Shown: one piece after another, positions 24,054 through 32,500 of the stretch | Numbering within the stretch: position 1 is the stretch's first letter | Layout of the letters: every line of letters starts with the position of its first letter | Assembly (NCBI GenBank): GCA_910588645.1 | Contig: CAJUOY010000013.1 | Span: 1-56,140, forward strand | Direction: 5' to 3' | From: an uncultured Christensenellaceae bacterium | GTDB taxonomy: Bacteria > Bacillota > Clostridia > Christensenellales > Borkfalkiaceae | Length of the DNA stretch: 56,140 bases | The notes under the pieces: model-generated | What the model was told of the DNA's origin: nothing | Databases searched by the model: none | The model's input: only the letters and a program-made list of their open reading frames with translations | Translations under genes and position numbers: made by a program

Positions 24054-25211
24054 ATGAAAAAATTGTATGCGTTTATGTTAAGCACCGCAATAGCGGTTTC
24101 CGGAATGGCTATGAGCGGATTTACACTTGAAACTAATCAGCGTTCGTTGATTAAAAACAGTAAATCGGCATATTTGATGGACTACAATTCGGGCGAATGC
24201 CTGTATAAAGAAAACGAAACGGCGAGAATGCCTATAGCGAGCGTATGTAAGGTTATGACTTTAACTCTTGTATTCGACGCGGTTAATGACGGCGCTATTT
24301 CTTTGGATGATACGGTGGTTGTAAGTGCCAATGCCGCAGGAATGGGCGGATCTCAAGTCTTTTTAGATAAGAATTGCGAATACAGCGTCGACCAGCTTGT
24401 AAAGAGTATTATAGTTTGTTCTGCTAATGACAGTTGCGTGGCTCTGTCTGAAACGGTTGCCGGCAGTGAAGAGGAATTTATTGCCAGAATGAATGAAAAG
24501 GCAAAAGATTTGGGTTGTGCCGATACGTTGTTTGCAAATTGTACTGGGTTACCAAGGGACACTCAGTATTCTTGCGCGAAAGACGTGGCAACCATGTTTT
24601 CCAATTTGATAAAAAACGAAGAATATTTTAAATACAGCAAGATATGGCTTGAGGATTTCGTTCATTCTTCGGATAGGACGACTTCCATGACAAACACAAA
24701 TAAGCTTATTAAAAGATATTCATTCTGCGACGGTGGGAAAACAGGCTTTACGAATGAAGCGGGCTTTTGTCTTGCGTCTACCGCAGTAAAAAACAATTTG
24801 AGGCTTGTATCCGTAGTTTTAGGCGCAAGCACAAGCAACGACAGGTTTGAGTCGGCAATAAATATGTTTGAATTCGGTTTTGCCAACTATAAAAATAAAA
24901 TCGTGCTTGATAAAGACGTTACCTTGAACGATGAATTTTTTGTTCGCGGAGGGAAAAAAGACACGTTCCTTGTTCGTCCTGAAAGAAATGCTTATGTATT
25001 TTCGGCAGTAGATAATACTCCCGATGTAACGTTTGTAGTTGTTGCAAACGAAGTTAAAGCTCCCGTAAAAGAATGCGATGTCGTAGGTTATATTGAAGTT
25101 TATAAAGACGGCGTTTTAGTCGATAAAGTTAACGTTGTGGCGGCTGAAACAGTCGAGAAGGCTGGATTTATCGATTACTTTAAACAAATTACTGGCGAAT
25201 GGTCCATTTAA
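24054..25211 (+). CDS. dacF: D-alanyl-D-alanine carboxypeptidase, DacF-like (peptidase S11)
   Basis: 385 aa. Signal peptide (1-22). Penicillin-binding catalytic motifs in order: SVCK (SxxK, about residue 63), SAN (SxN, about 123) and KTG (about 228). A C-terminal beta-rich domain and a final amphipathic segment (FIDYFKQITGEW) for membrane attachment follow. Trims D-Ala from peptidoglycan stem peptides; the DacF group acts in the forespore and shapes spore cortex. The promoter suggests forespore expression. Normal length. Confidence 0.9.
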   Translation: MKKLYAFMLSTAIAVSGMAMSGFTLETNQRSLIKNSKSAYLMDYNSGECLYKENETARMPIASVCKVMTLTLVFDAVNDGAISLDDTVVVSANAAGMGGSQVFLDKNCEYSVDQLVKSIIVCSANDSCVALSETVAGSEEEFIARMNEKAKDLGCADTLFANCTGLPRDTQYSCAKDVATMFSNLIKNEEYFKYSKIWLEDFVHSSDRTTSMTNTNKLIKRYSFCDGGKTGFTNEAGFCLASTAVKNNLRLVSVVLGASTSNDRFESAINMFEFGFANYKNKIVLDKDVTLNDEFFVRGGKKDTFLVRPERNAYVFSAVDNTPDVTFVVVANEVKAPVKECDVVGYIEVYKDGVLVDKVNVVAAETVEKAGFIDYFKQITGEWSI

Positions 25212-25249
25212 TAAAGGTAATGTGCCTGTTATAGTGATTTTTTGTGGAC

Positions 25250-25294
25250 AAAAAAAGCCCGCTATCTTCGTAATCGAAGTATAGCGGGCTTTTA
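25250..25294. terminator. Bidirectional terminator between dacF and the lipoprotein gene
   Basis: AAAAGCCCGCTAT-CTTCG / CGAAG-T-ATAGCGGGCTTTT, stem of about 18 bp with one bulge and a TAAT loop, A-run on one side and T-run on the other. Confidence 0.88.
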
Positions 25295-25302
25295 TAATAA
25301 TT

Positions 25303-25983
25303 TTACATGACGCTCTTTAGCGTTTCATATTCATCTTCCAAACTTGAAACAAAGGACTCGTTTGGATAAATAAATAAATCAAAATGTGATTTTTCCTCAT
25401 TCATGTTTTTAGAAGCGTCTCTAAAATAAATAGAATGCAAGAAAGAAGTATTTGCGTTCAGATAAAATGTAAATGTCGCAATTGAGGAATATTTCCATTC
25501 CATAGAATAAACGTCATGTTCTATCTCGTCATAGATTTCTTCTTCGTATTTTTGAGAACTCGATACACTTTTGATTTTATCGTACGTTCCGTCATAAGAA
25601 TGAATTACATTTAAAATATCTTGAATATCATTATCAATCAACTGATAAGAAGCTATATTCCCCAATGCACTTTCTTCGGATTTTATAGAAAAGGTATAAG
25701 TTTTTTCTGTAGTTCCGTCAAAATAAGATAGCTTTTCGTTAGTCTTTATAAGATATTCTCTTTTTCCGTCTTTAGATGAAAAGTTAATCGATTTTCCCTC
25801 ACTTCCGGGTATGTAATAAAAACTTCCGCTAAAATTATTTAAAAAGAGTTTAGGTAACTGTTGCTTAATTGCTTCGTTATGTTGTTTTATTTTTTCAGTG
25901 GGCAACCCTACATACACGCAACTTGTGAGGAAAAAAAGAGTTGCTACAATAGCTCCTACGAGAATTAAGCATGATTTTTTCAT
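25303..25983 (-). CDS. Putative lipoprotein of unknown function
   Basis: 226 aa. N-terminal signal with lipobox LTSC (Cys about residue 22), so it is predicted to be lipid-anchored outside the membrane. The rest is soluble, acidic and rich in Lys, Glu, Ser and Tyr, with alternating strand-like segments. I do not recognise a family. SD AAGGAT precedes the ATG and a TATAAT lies at 26003-25998 on the minus strand. It is convergent with dacF and alone on its strand. Function unknown. Confidence 0.75.
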   Translation of the reverse strand: MKKSCLILVGAIVATLFFLTSCVYVGLPTEKIKQHNEAIKQQLPKLFLNNFSGSFYYIPGSEGKSINFSSKDGKREYLIKTNEKLSYFDGTTEKTYTFSIKSEESALGNIASYQLIDNDIQDILNVIHSYDGTYDKIKSVSSSQKYEEEIYDEIEHDVYSMEWKYSSIATFTFYLNANTSFLHSIYFRDASKNMNEEKSHFDLFIYPNESFVSSLEDEYETLKSVM

Positions 25984-26004
25984 ATAAAATCCTTCCGATT
26001 ATAA

Positions 26005-26112
26005 TTTACAGTTTATCGTAATTTCATTATATCAAATTAAAATGAAAAGGCAAGGAAATTTGTCGATCCTTGCCTTTATCTCTATGAAATACGCCGTAAT
26101 GCGGTGTTTTTT
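26005..26112 (+). ncRNA. Candidate small RNA or attenuated leader upstream of lysA
   Basis: TTTACA (26005-26010), 17 bp, TATATC (26028-26033) would start RNA near 26040. It is followed by an 11-bp perfect hairpin (26046-26056 / 26067-26077) and a terminator-like hairpin (26091-26096 / 26102-26107) with six T. This would yield a transcript of about 73 nt with no ORF. lysA has a separate promoter downstream. The -10 is only 4/6, so the call is speculative. Confidence 0.35.
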
Positions 26113-26152
26113 GTTGTCGTTTCGGCAGAGATGAAAAACAGCCTAAATGTAA

Positions 26153-26181
26153 TTGACTATTTTTTGATTTCTTGATAAAAT
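26153..26181 (+). promoter_or_regulatory. Promoter of lysA operon
   Basis: TTGACT (26153-26158), 17 bp, TAAAAT (26176-26181), then SD TGGAGG and the ATG at 26199. Confidence 0.65.
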
Positions 26182-26198
26182 TATTTTGGAGGTTTGCT

Positions 26199-27524
26199 AT
26201 GAACGAACGCGACACGCTTAAAATTAATAATGAAGGACATCTTGAAATTGGCGGAATGGATACCGTTGCTTTGGCTGAAGCGTTTGGTACGCCTCTGTAC
26301 GTTTACGACGAAGTTTATATAAGAAATATGATGAGGACGTATAAAAACACCATTATTAAGGAGTATTCCGGTAACGGTTTGGTTTTATATGCTTCCAAAG
26401 CGTTTTCCTGTATGGCAATGTATACGATCGCCAAAGACGAGGGAATAGGTATAGACGTTGTGTCCGGTGGTGAAATATATACTGCGGCAAAATCGGGATT
26501 TCCTTTTGATAGGGTGTATATGCACGGAAATAATAAAACTTATGCCGAGCTTGAATATGCGCTTGATTGTAAGGTTGGAACGATAGTTGTAGATAGCCTC
26601 GGTGAAGCGGAAACCTTGAATGAGATTGCAGGTGAGCGTGGAATTAAACAGGCTGTTCTTATCCGTATTAATCCAGGAATTGAGGCCCATACACATGCTT
26701 TTGTCCAGACGGCGCGCACTGACAGTAAATTCGGTTTTTCCATATCGGGAGGGGCCGCCGAGGAAATGACAAAGCAGGTTCTTGCAAAAGAAAATCTTAT
26801 TTTGAAAGGCTATCATTGTCATATAGGATCTCAAATTTTCGAAAAGCAATCCTTTGTGCTTGCGGCAGAAAAAGTTATGAATTTTATTGCGGAAATCCGT
26901 AATAAAACAGGTTTTGAAGCAACTGAAGTAAATATGGGCGGCGGTTTCGGCGTGTGGTACACAGACGAGGACGCTTCTCTAAGCGCTACCGACTATGCCG
27001 AATATTTAAAAGCGCTTATTTATACAATTAAGGATAAATGCCAAGAGTACGGCTTGAAGGAGCCGTTTCTTTTGATAGAACCCGGCAGATCAATAGTTGC
27101 CGAAGCGGGAATAACTCTCTATAGAGTCGGCCGCATCAAAGAAATTCCCGGTATCAGAAAGTACGTTGCTATAGACGGCGGTATGTTTGAAAACCCTCGT
27201 TATGCCTTATATCAGTCGAAGTATACTGCTCTGTTGGCCAACAGGGCAAAAGAACCTTGTACGGAGAAAGTTTCTATAGCGGGCAAATGTTGTGAGAGCG
27301 GTGATTTAATTGCTGTAGATGTTTCTATGCCCGAAGCCCGTGAGGGCGATATTTTGGCTGTACTCACTACGGGTGCTTACCATTATTCTATGGCCAGCAA
27401 CTATAACAGAAACCTTGTTCCGCCGTCAGTCATTGTAAAGGACGGCAGAGCAGACTACATAATAAAACCCCAAACATACGAGGATTTGATTAGAAACGAT
27501 TTGATCCCAGAAAGGTTGAAGTAA
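26199..27524 (+). CDS. lysA: Diaminopimelate decarboxylase
   Basis: 441 aa from ATG 26199, chosen for the TGGAGG SD; an in-frame ATG at 26172 precedes the -10 region. PLP enzyme making L-lysine from meso-diaminopimelate. Alanine-racemase-like barrel with PLP Lys in LYASKAF (about 60), HIGSQIF, and the EPGRSIVAEAG segment; C-terminal domain with CESGD contributing Cys and Asp to the active site. No lysine riboswitch (L-box) is visible upstream. Directly followed by an M50 protease gene. Confidence 0.94.
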   Translation: MNERDTLKINNEGHLEIGGMDTVALAEAFGTPLYVYDEVYIRNMMRTYKNTIIKEYSGNGLVLYASKAFSCMAMYTIAKDEGIGIDVVSGGEIYTAAKSGFPFDRVYMHGNNKTYAELEYALDCKVGTIVVDSLGEAETLNEIAGERGIKQAVLIRINPGIEAHTHAFVQTARTDSKFGFSISGGAAEEMTKQVLAKENLILKGYHCHIGSQIFEKQSFVLAAEKVMNFIAEIRNKTGFEATEVNMGGGFGVWYTDEDASLSATDYAEYLKALIYTIKDKCQEYGLKEPFLLIEPGRSIVAEAGITLYRVGRIKEIPGIRKYVAIDGGMFENPRYALYQSKYTALLANRAKEPCTEKVSIAGKCCESGDLIAVDVSMPEAREGDILAVLTTGAYHYSMASNYNRNLVPPSVIVKDGRADYIIKPQTYEDLIRNDLIPERLK

Positions 27525-28259
27525 ATGGATAGATTAATCAGTATAGCTGCCGGATTGATTGCCGTTATATTTATATTTGCACCGCACGAATTTGCTCACG
27601 CTTTTGTAGCGTATAAGTGTGGAGACGGAACTGCTAAGATATCCGGTAGATTAACGCTCAATCCCATAAAGCATCTTGATCCGGTAGGCTTTTTAATGTG
27701 TGCCGTTACGGGATTCGGTTGGGCTAAGCCTGTGCCCGTTTATCCCGGCAATTTTAAACACTACAGGAAAGGCTTGTTTTTTACTGCGATAGCGGGAGTG
27801 GTAACAAATTATATTTTGGCTTTTATCGCTTATCCGTTATACCTTGTATTAAATCAATTAGTTTATCTACCGAATATCGGTTTTTTTCTTAACAACAAAT
27901 GGCTTGATATAATCTTTTCTATTATATCACAGTCTCTATTTTTGATATATGCTTATGGGTTAAGCGTATTTGTTTTCAATTTGCTCCCGCTTTATCCGCT
28001 TGACGGATTCAGAATAGTTGAAGCTTTTACGCGTCAGGTAAATCCCGTTCGCAGATTTTTGCAAACGTATGGAATGTATATACTTTTAATTCTTGTGCTT
28101 GAAAGCTTTCTGTGCGATATGCTGGTAAGTTACGCGAACTTGCAAATTGCCGAATACTTTGATATTTTGGGTTGGGTTGGCTGGTTTGCGCAAAAAATAA
28201 TCGGCTTCCCTATATTAGCTATGTGGAATGCAATTTTCGGTTTGCCGATATTGATATAA
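27525..28259 (+). CDS. Site-2 protease family (M50) membrane metalloprotease
   Basis: 244 aa, several membrane helices. Zinc motif HEFAH (about residue 22) in the first helix and LPLYPLDG supplying the third ligand Asp in a later helix. This is the short YwhC-like M50 group without a PDZ domain, found beside scpA and scpB in many Firmicutes. Substrate unknown; it is not SpoIVFB as far as sequence shows. ATG abuts the lysA stop. Confidence 0.85.
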   Translation: MDRLISIAAGLIAVIFIFAPHEFAHAFVAYKCGDGTAKISGRLTLNPIKHLDPVGFLMCAVTGFGWAKPVPVYPGNFKHYRKGLFFTAIAGVVTNYILAFIAYPLYLVLNQLVYLPNIGFFLNNKWLDIIFSIISQSLFLIYAYGLSVFVFNLLPLYPLDGFRIVEAFTRQVNPVRRFLQTYGMYILLILVLESFLCDMLVSYANLQIAEYFDILGWVGWFAQKIIGFPILAMWNAIFGLPILI

Positions 28260-28269
28260 AGGATAAATT

Positions 28270-29082
28270 ATGGCTTTCAATTTGGAAAATTTTGAATCGG
28301 TTGTGGATTATAATACCGTTTTGGATGACTTCGAAGGCCCTCTCGATCTTCTGTTGCATCTTATAAATATTGCGCAGATTAAGATTGAAGACGTATTTGT
28401 TTCGAAGGTTACAGAACAGTTTTTGAATTACATCGAATATATGAAATCCCAGCCCAGACGGGACGTTGATAAAGAAAGCGAATATCTTGCGCTTGCGGCA
28501 CAAATAATCTATATTAAGTCAAAGAGTATGGTACCCGTTGTAGAGGTCGCAGGCGAGGAAATGGGCGGCGGTGAGGACGAAAAACAAGCTCTTATCGAGC
28601 AATTAAAACAGCGTGAGTATGAACTTATAAAGAGTGAAACTCCTAAGCTTAAAGATCTTGAAACAATAGGATATATATTTAAAGAGCCTGATCCCTCTTT
28701 AAATACAGTAAGGGTGGTTTATAAAGATTTTACGGTCAATGCATTGCTTGAAGCCTTTGCGCGTATGATGCTTAAAAACGAAAGTATGATGCGTGAAAAG
28801 GCTAAGATCAGGGAAATACCCAAGGACGAATATACCGTAGAAGAAAAGGTTGCGTTTATCCGCGATAAATTGACGCAGGAAAAAGAGATAATGTTTGATA
28901 AGCTTTTTACGACTTTTTCCAGGAATGAAGTGGTTACGACTTTCCAGGCGCTGCTTGAAATGCTTAAACATCAGTTTATTACCGTCGAACAGACTTGTTC
29001 GTTCGGAGATATAAAGATATTACTCAATCCCGACAAGGATTTAAAGGATTTATCAGATGAACAATTTGACGAATATAATTGA
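28270..29082 (+). CDS. scpA: Segregation and condensation protein ScpA
   Basis: 270 aa kleisin that bridges the SMC dimer. N-terminal FEGPLDLLLHLI and the block LAAQIIYIKSKSMVP are diagnostic; the C-terminal winged helix contains VVTTFQALLEMLKHQ. It loads and organises chromosomes together with ScpB and Smc. Overlaps scpB by 26 nt. Confidence 0.95.
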   Translation: MAFNLENFESVVDYNTVLDDFEGPLDLLLHLINIAQIKIEDVFVSKVTEQFLNYIEYMKSQPRRDVDKESEYLALAAQIIYIKSKSMVPVVEVAGEEMGGGEDEKQALIEQLKQREYELIKSETPKLKDLETIGYIFKEPDPSLNTVRVVYKDFTVNALLEAFARMMLKNESMMREKAKIREIPKDEYTVEEKVAFIRDKLTQEKEIMFDKLFTTFSRNEVVTTFQALLEMLKHQFITVEQTCSFGDIKILLNPDKDLKDLSDEQFDEYN

Positions 29083-29776
29083 AGCGATCGTCTTTGCTTC
29101 CGGCGAAGCTGTGCCAGTGAAGTTTATTGTTGAAAAATTGGGCGTTTCCGTTAAGGAAGTAAATAATGGCATAGACGAACTTAAAATAAAATATGGTGAA
29201 GAAAGCGGAATACAACTTCTTGTTTTTAACGGAAAACTTCAATTTGCTTCCAGCCCTAAATATAAGCAACAGATTTCCGAAGTTCTTATTCCAATTAAAG
29301 AAAAAGAGTTTACTAAAACAATATTGGAATGTGCGGCGATAATTGCTTATAAACAGCCCATTACAAAGCCTGAACTTGAAGATATAAGGCAAGTTAGCTG
29401 TGACTATGCGATACATACTTTGTTGGAATTGGAAATGATTGTTGCTTGCGGGAGAAAGGATGCTGTGGGCAAACCCATAATGTACGCGACTACCGATAAC
29501 TTTCTTAAACGCTTTAAACTCAATTCTATAGAGGAATTGCCTGATTATGACGAGCTTATGGCGCAGATTGCTGAATTGAACGGCAACATACTCGATGAAG
29601 ATGAGGACGACGCAAATTACTTATATAAGAAGGACGTTTACGTTGAGAAAGATGAAAAGCAGCAGGCCAAGGAAACGAAAAAGGAAGATACTCAAACTGC
29701 CGTAAAAGTTGATGAAAACGGGTTTGAAATTCCCGATTTTGTCGATGATGACGAAGATCTTATAAAAATCGATTAA
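29057..29776 (+). CDS. scpB: Segregation and condensation protein ScpB
   Basis: 239 aa. Two winged-helix domains (about 1-80 and 85-160), with AIIAYKQPITKPELEDIRQV and GRKDAVGKPIMYATTDNFL as conserved blocks. The C-terminal 60 residues are very acidic and probably disordered. Partner of ScpA and Smc. A strong terminator follows. Confidence 0.94.
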   Translation: MNNLTNIIEAIVFASGEAVPVKFIVEKLGVSVKEVNNGIDELKIKYGEESGIQLLVFNGKLQFASSPKYKQQISEVLIPIKEKEFTKTILECAAIIAYKQPITKPELEDIRQVSCDYAIHTLLELEMIVACGRKDAVGKPIMYATTDNFLKRFKLNSIEELPDYDELMAQIAELNGNILDEDEDDANYLYKKDVYVEKDEKQQAKETKKEDTQTAVKVDENGFEIPDFVDDDEDLIKID

Positions 29777-29796
29777 AATTTTATAAAATATAAATT

Positions 29797-29825
29797 GAAA
29801 AGACGGCAAACGCCGTCTTTTTTGC
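29797..29825 (+). terminator. Terminator after scpB
   Basis: AAAAGACGGC / GCCGTCTTTT with a short loop and seven T. Confidence 0.88.
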
Positions 29826-29852
29826 ATATTAAAATATTTTTTTCAAATAATA
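29824..29852 (+). promoter_or_regulatory. Sigma-F/G-like promoter of the ytfI-ytfJ-dacB group, leaderless
   Basis: GCATA (29824-29828), 18 bp, ATAATA (29847-29852), 5 nt, ATG at 29858. Spacing and distance to ATG are identical to the dacF promoter. ytfJ of Bacillus is a forespore gene, which agrees. Confidence 0.45.
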
Positions 29853-29857
29853 TTTTT

Positions 29858-30397
29858 ATGAATGAAGCGCTAGTGTATCTCGGCGCATTAGGCTTTACTA
29901 TCTTTATTTTTCCCATTCACATTAATAACTATATTTATATAAATACGGGATTAAAGTACGCAAGCTTAAACATTGGGATATTCAAATTTAATTTTTATAA
30001 CGTCAATACCGTAAAAGACAGTTTCAGTGAAATGCAGATAAACGGTAAAAGTAAAAAAGTCGATGCAAAAAAACTGAACGTAAGTCTATATAAAATTTTT
30101 AATCAGCTCTGTATTTACAAGATCGTTCAACTTGGCGACTTCGGTGTAAAAAAAGATGCAAACGTATATGCCGCGCTCGTTCAAAACTGTTTTACCACGG
30201 CAATATACAAATTCATACAGATAAACGGGAATTACTGTAAATTACGGAATTACACTATTTTTAATGAAGATCATTCGGAAATAAGATTTTATGCCAAGAC
30301 CGTTACAATTTTAAATTTATCGGTAATAGCTAAGATAATTTTTATAATAATAATGGAGAAAATTTATGCATTCAAAACTAAAAAAGAACAGGGATAA
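29858..30397 (+). CDS. Small membrane-associated protein, YtfI/DUF2953-like (tentative)
   Basis: 179 aa from ATG 29858; the track upstream of it runs through the scpB terminator and is not used. Hydrophobic N-terminus (about 4-20), a basic middle part with KSKKVDAKK, a central helical region (YKIFNQLCIYKIVQLGDFG), and a hydrophobic C-terminal segment. Assigned mainly because it precedes ytfJ, as ytfI does in Bacillus; sequence similarity is weak. It overlaps ytfJ by 32 nt. Likely a sporulation gene given its promoter and partners. Confidence 0.45.
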   Translation: MNEALVYLGALGFTIFIFPIHINNYIYINTGLKYASLNIGIFKFNFYNVNTVKDSFSEMQINGKSKKVDAKKLNVSLYKIFNQLCIYKIVQLGDFGVKKDANVYAALVQNCFTTAIYKFIQINGNYCKLRNYTIFNEDHSEIRFYAKTVTILNLSVIAKIIFIIIMEKIYAFKTKKEQG

Positions 30398-30740
30398 AGA
30401 ATTCGACGCGCCTCAGATATCTATAGAAAAGGTTGCGGGCGCAGATACCGTAATAGGTAAGTCGATCATAACTGTCAGCGGAACGGAAGTTATTCCTCTT
30501 TCGTCGGTAACGGTAGTCAACTTGAGCGGTGGCGGCGAATACGGCGACGTAAAGACCTTTAAGGAAGCCGACGGTTTTCAGTTGGCCGGAGGTAACGGAA
30601 CGGTCATAACGGTAAAACCCAAGGGATTTTTGATCGACGACGGAAAAGGATGCAGACTGCTTAAATTGGATGACGGCGCAATAGATACGCTAATTGATAA
30701 AACAGGGGAGTTAGTACACAAATTAACGGACAATGCGTAA
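30366..30740 (+). CDS. ytfJ: GerW family sporulation protein (YtfJ)
   Basis: 124 aa. Diagnostic GerW pattern: ADTVIGKSIITVSGTEVIPLSSV, then glycine-rich GGGEYG, GGNGTVITVKPKGFLI. Members are forespore proteins needed for normal spore germination. SD TGGAGA lies within the end of the previous gene. Overlaps dacB by 8 nt. Confidence 0.85.
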   Translation: MHSKLKKNRDKEFDAPQISIEKVAGADTVIGKSIITVSGTEVIPLSSVTVVNLSGGGEYGDVKTFKEADGFQLAGGNGTVITVKPKGFLIDDGKGCRLLKLDDGAIDTLIDKTGELVHKLTDNA

Positions 30741-31749
30741 GAAATATTTATTGCTATTTTGCCTTGCCATAACTTTATTGTGCAGCATTATTAATTACAC
30801 TGCGCCCATAGGAGTTCTCGCAGATGCTGCCGCGGAAATTGCTATGGAATTGTCTACGGGTACGGTTTTGTCTGAAAGTAACGCGGATTGCAAATTGCCT
30901 ATGGCGAGCACCACCAAGATTATTACCGCAATTATAATTATAGAGGATTGCGATCTCGACGAAATATTAACGGTCGATGACAAAGCCATCGGGGTAGAGG
31001 GATCAAGCATTTATTTAAAACGAAACGAAGAAATAGATGTTCGCGATTTATTATATGGTCTTATGTTGCGCTCGGGTAATGACAGCGCTTGTGCATTGGC
31101 AATACATCACAGCGGCAGTGTTGAAAAATTTGTTGAAACAATGAATGCGCGGGTAAAGGAAATGGGGGCGGAAAGCACAAGTTTAAAAAACCCAAGCGGA
31201 TTGCCCGACAACGATCATTACACTACCGCGCGAGACTTGTGTAAGATTGCTTGCTATGCAATGAAGAATCCTATATTTAAAGAGATAGTTTCCACAAAAA
31301 ACTATGTCGGTAAATTCCGCTCGTACGCAAACAAAAATAAAATGCTTTATAACTATGAAGGTGCCAACGGCGTTAAAACGGGTTATACAGTCAAGGCAGG
31401 GCGGTGTCTGGTATCTTCAGCGGAGCGAGACGGAATGGACGTAGTCGCTGTTGTGCTTAATTGTTACGACATGTACGCCAGGTCGGAAAAAATTTTTGAC
31501 AACTGTTTTTCAGCTTATAAATTGCTCAAAATAGATAAAAATAGAGTATTTATGTCAGGTAGAGTACTTTGTAAACTTCCAAGTGAGGAAGTTTTAGTTG
31601 TAAAAAACTCTGATGCCGTGAGATATGAAGTAAAACCATTGGCTACAGGGACAAAAATTAACAAAGGCGATTTAATTGCCGAGCTTGAAATTTACGATGC
31701 AAACGGCTTGCTTTTTAAGGGGAATTTGTATAGTATTATAGATAATTAA
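30733..31749 (+). CDS. dacB: D-alanyl-D-alanine carboxypeptidase, DacB-like (peptidase S11)
   Basis: 338 aa. Signal peptide (1-27), then STTK (SxxK, about 58), SGN (SxN, about 116) and KTG (about 216) catalytic motifs. Length and place, between scpAB and rluB, match Bacillus dacB, a mother-cell enzyme that limits cortex cross-linking. The spmA and spmB genes that lie between dacB and rluB in Bacillus are missing. Second S11 enzyme in the window after dacF. Confidence 0.88.
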   Translation: MRKKYLLLFCLAITLLCSIINYTAPIGVLADAAAEIAMELSTGTVLSESNADCKLPMASTTKIITAIIIIEDCDLDEILTVDDKAIGVEGSSIYLKRNEEIDVRDLLYGLMLRSGNDSACALAIHHSGSVEKFVETMNARVKEMGAESTSLKNPSGLPDNDHYTTARDLCKIACYAMKNPIFKEIVSTKNYVGKFRSYANKNKMLYNYEGANGVKTGYTVKAGRCLVSSAERDGMDVVAVVLNCYDMYARSEKIFDNCFSAYKLLKIDKNRVFMSGRVLCKLPSEEVLVVKNSDAVRYEVKPLATGTKINKGDLIAELEIYDANGLLFKGNLYSIIDN

Positions 31750-31768
31750 TTATAAGTTGGTTATTTAA

Positions 31769-32467
31769 ATGCGTTTAAACAAATTTCTTGCGGCTGCAGG
31801 CGTCGCATCGAGAAGAGAATGCGATAAATTAATTGCAAGCGGTCACGTAACCGTAAACGGTAATACTGCGTCGTTGGGACTTGAAGTTTCCGGAGAAGAC
31901 GAGGTTTTTGTCAACGGTAACAGAGTAGTAATTAAAAAAAATGAGTATTATATTCTGAATAAACCCAAAGGTTATATCTGTTCTGTTTCGGATGATAAGG
32001 GAAGAAAAACCGTAATGGATCTTATGCCGCAGAACGTCGGCAGAATTTACCCCGTCGGCAGGCTTGACTATGATAGCGAGGGGTTGCTTATAATGACGAC
32101 TGACGGAGATCTTGCTCAAAAGCTAATGCATCCGTCTAACGAGGTGCCAAAAACTTACCTTGTCAAAATTGAGGGGACAATAACCGAGTCCGATCTTAAT
32201 CCCTTGCGAAGCGGTATCGAGATTGACGGCTATGTTACCAAGAAGAGCAAAGCTCACATAGTGGAAACAAATAAAGAGTATACGAAAATTCATATAACAG
32301 TTATCGAAGGCAAAAATCGTGAAATAAGAAAAATGTTTGCAGCAATAGGTAAAGAAGTAGTGCTGCTTAAAAGAATTAAAATAGGCGAATTGTCTTTGCG
32401 CGGTCTTGACAGGGGCGCATACCGCAAACTTACCGCCAGAGAAATAGATTATTTAAATTTGCTATAA
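31769..32467 (+). CDS. rluB: 23S rRNA pseudouridine synthase RluB
   Basis: 232 aa. N-terminal S4 domain (1-60; RLNKFLAAAGVASRRECD) and RsuA-type catalytic domain with GRLDYDSEGLL containing the catalytic Asp, followed by EGKNREIRKMF. RluB targets U2605 of 23S rRNA in E. coli. Conserved neighbour of dacB. Confidence 0.92.
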   Translation: MRLNKFLAAAGVASRRECDKLIASGHVTVNGNTASLGLEVSGEDEVFVNGNRVVIKKNEYYILNKPKGYICSVSDDKGRKTVMDLMPQNVGRIYPVGRLDYDSEGLLIMTTDGDLAQKLMHPSNEVPKTYLVKIEGTITESDLNPLRSGIEIDGYVTKKSKAHIVETNKEYTKIHITVIEGKNREIRKMFAAIGKEVVLLKRIKIGELSLRGLDRGAYRKLTAREIDYLNLL

Positions 32468-32471
32468 AAGA

Positions 32472-32499
32472 AAAAAGCCCGCCGTACGGCAGGCTTTTT
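32472..32499. terminator. Bidirectional terminator between rluB and tmcAL
   Basis: AAAAAGCC-C-GCCG / CGGC-A-GGCTTTTT with one mismatch. It overlaps the 3' side of neither stop and serves both convergent genes. Confidence 0.85.
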
Positions 32500-32500
32500 A

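Noticed and set aside
25984..26198. Lysine riboswitch upstream of lysA
   Set aside because: The region is short, AT-rich and has only two simple hairpins; no five-helix L-box core is visible and the lysA promoter lies downstream of them.
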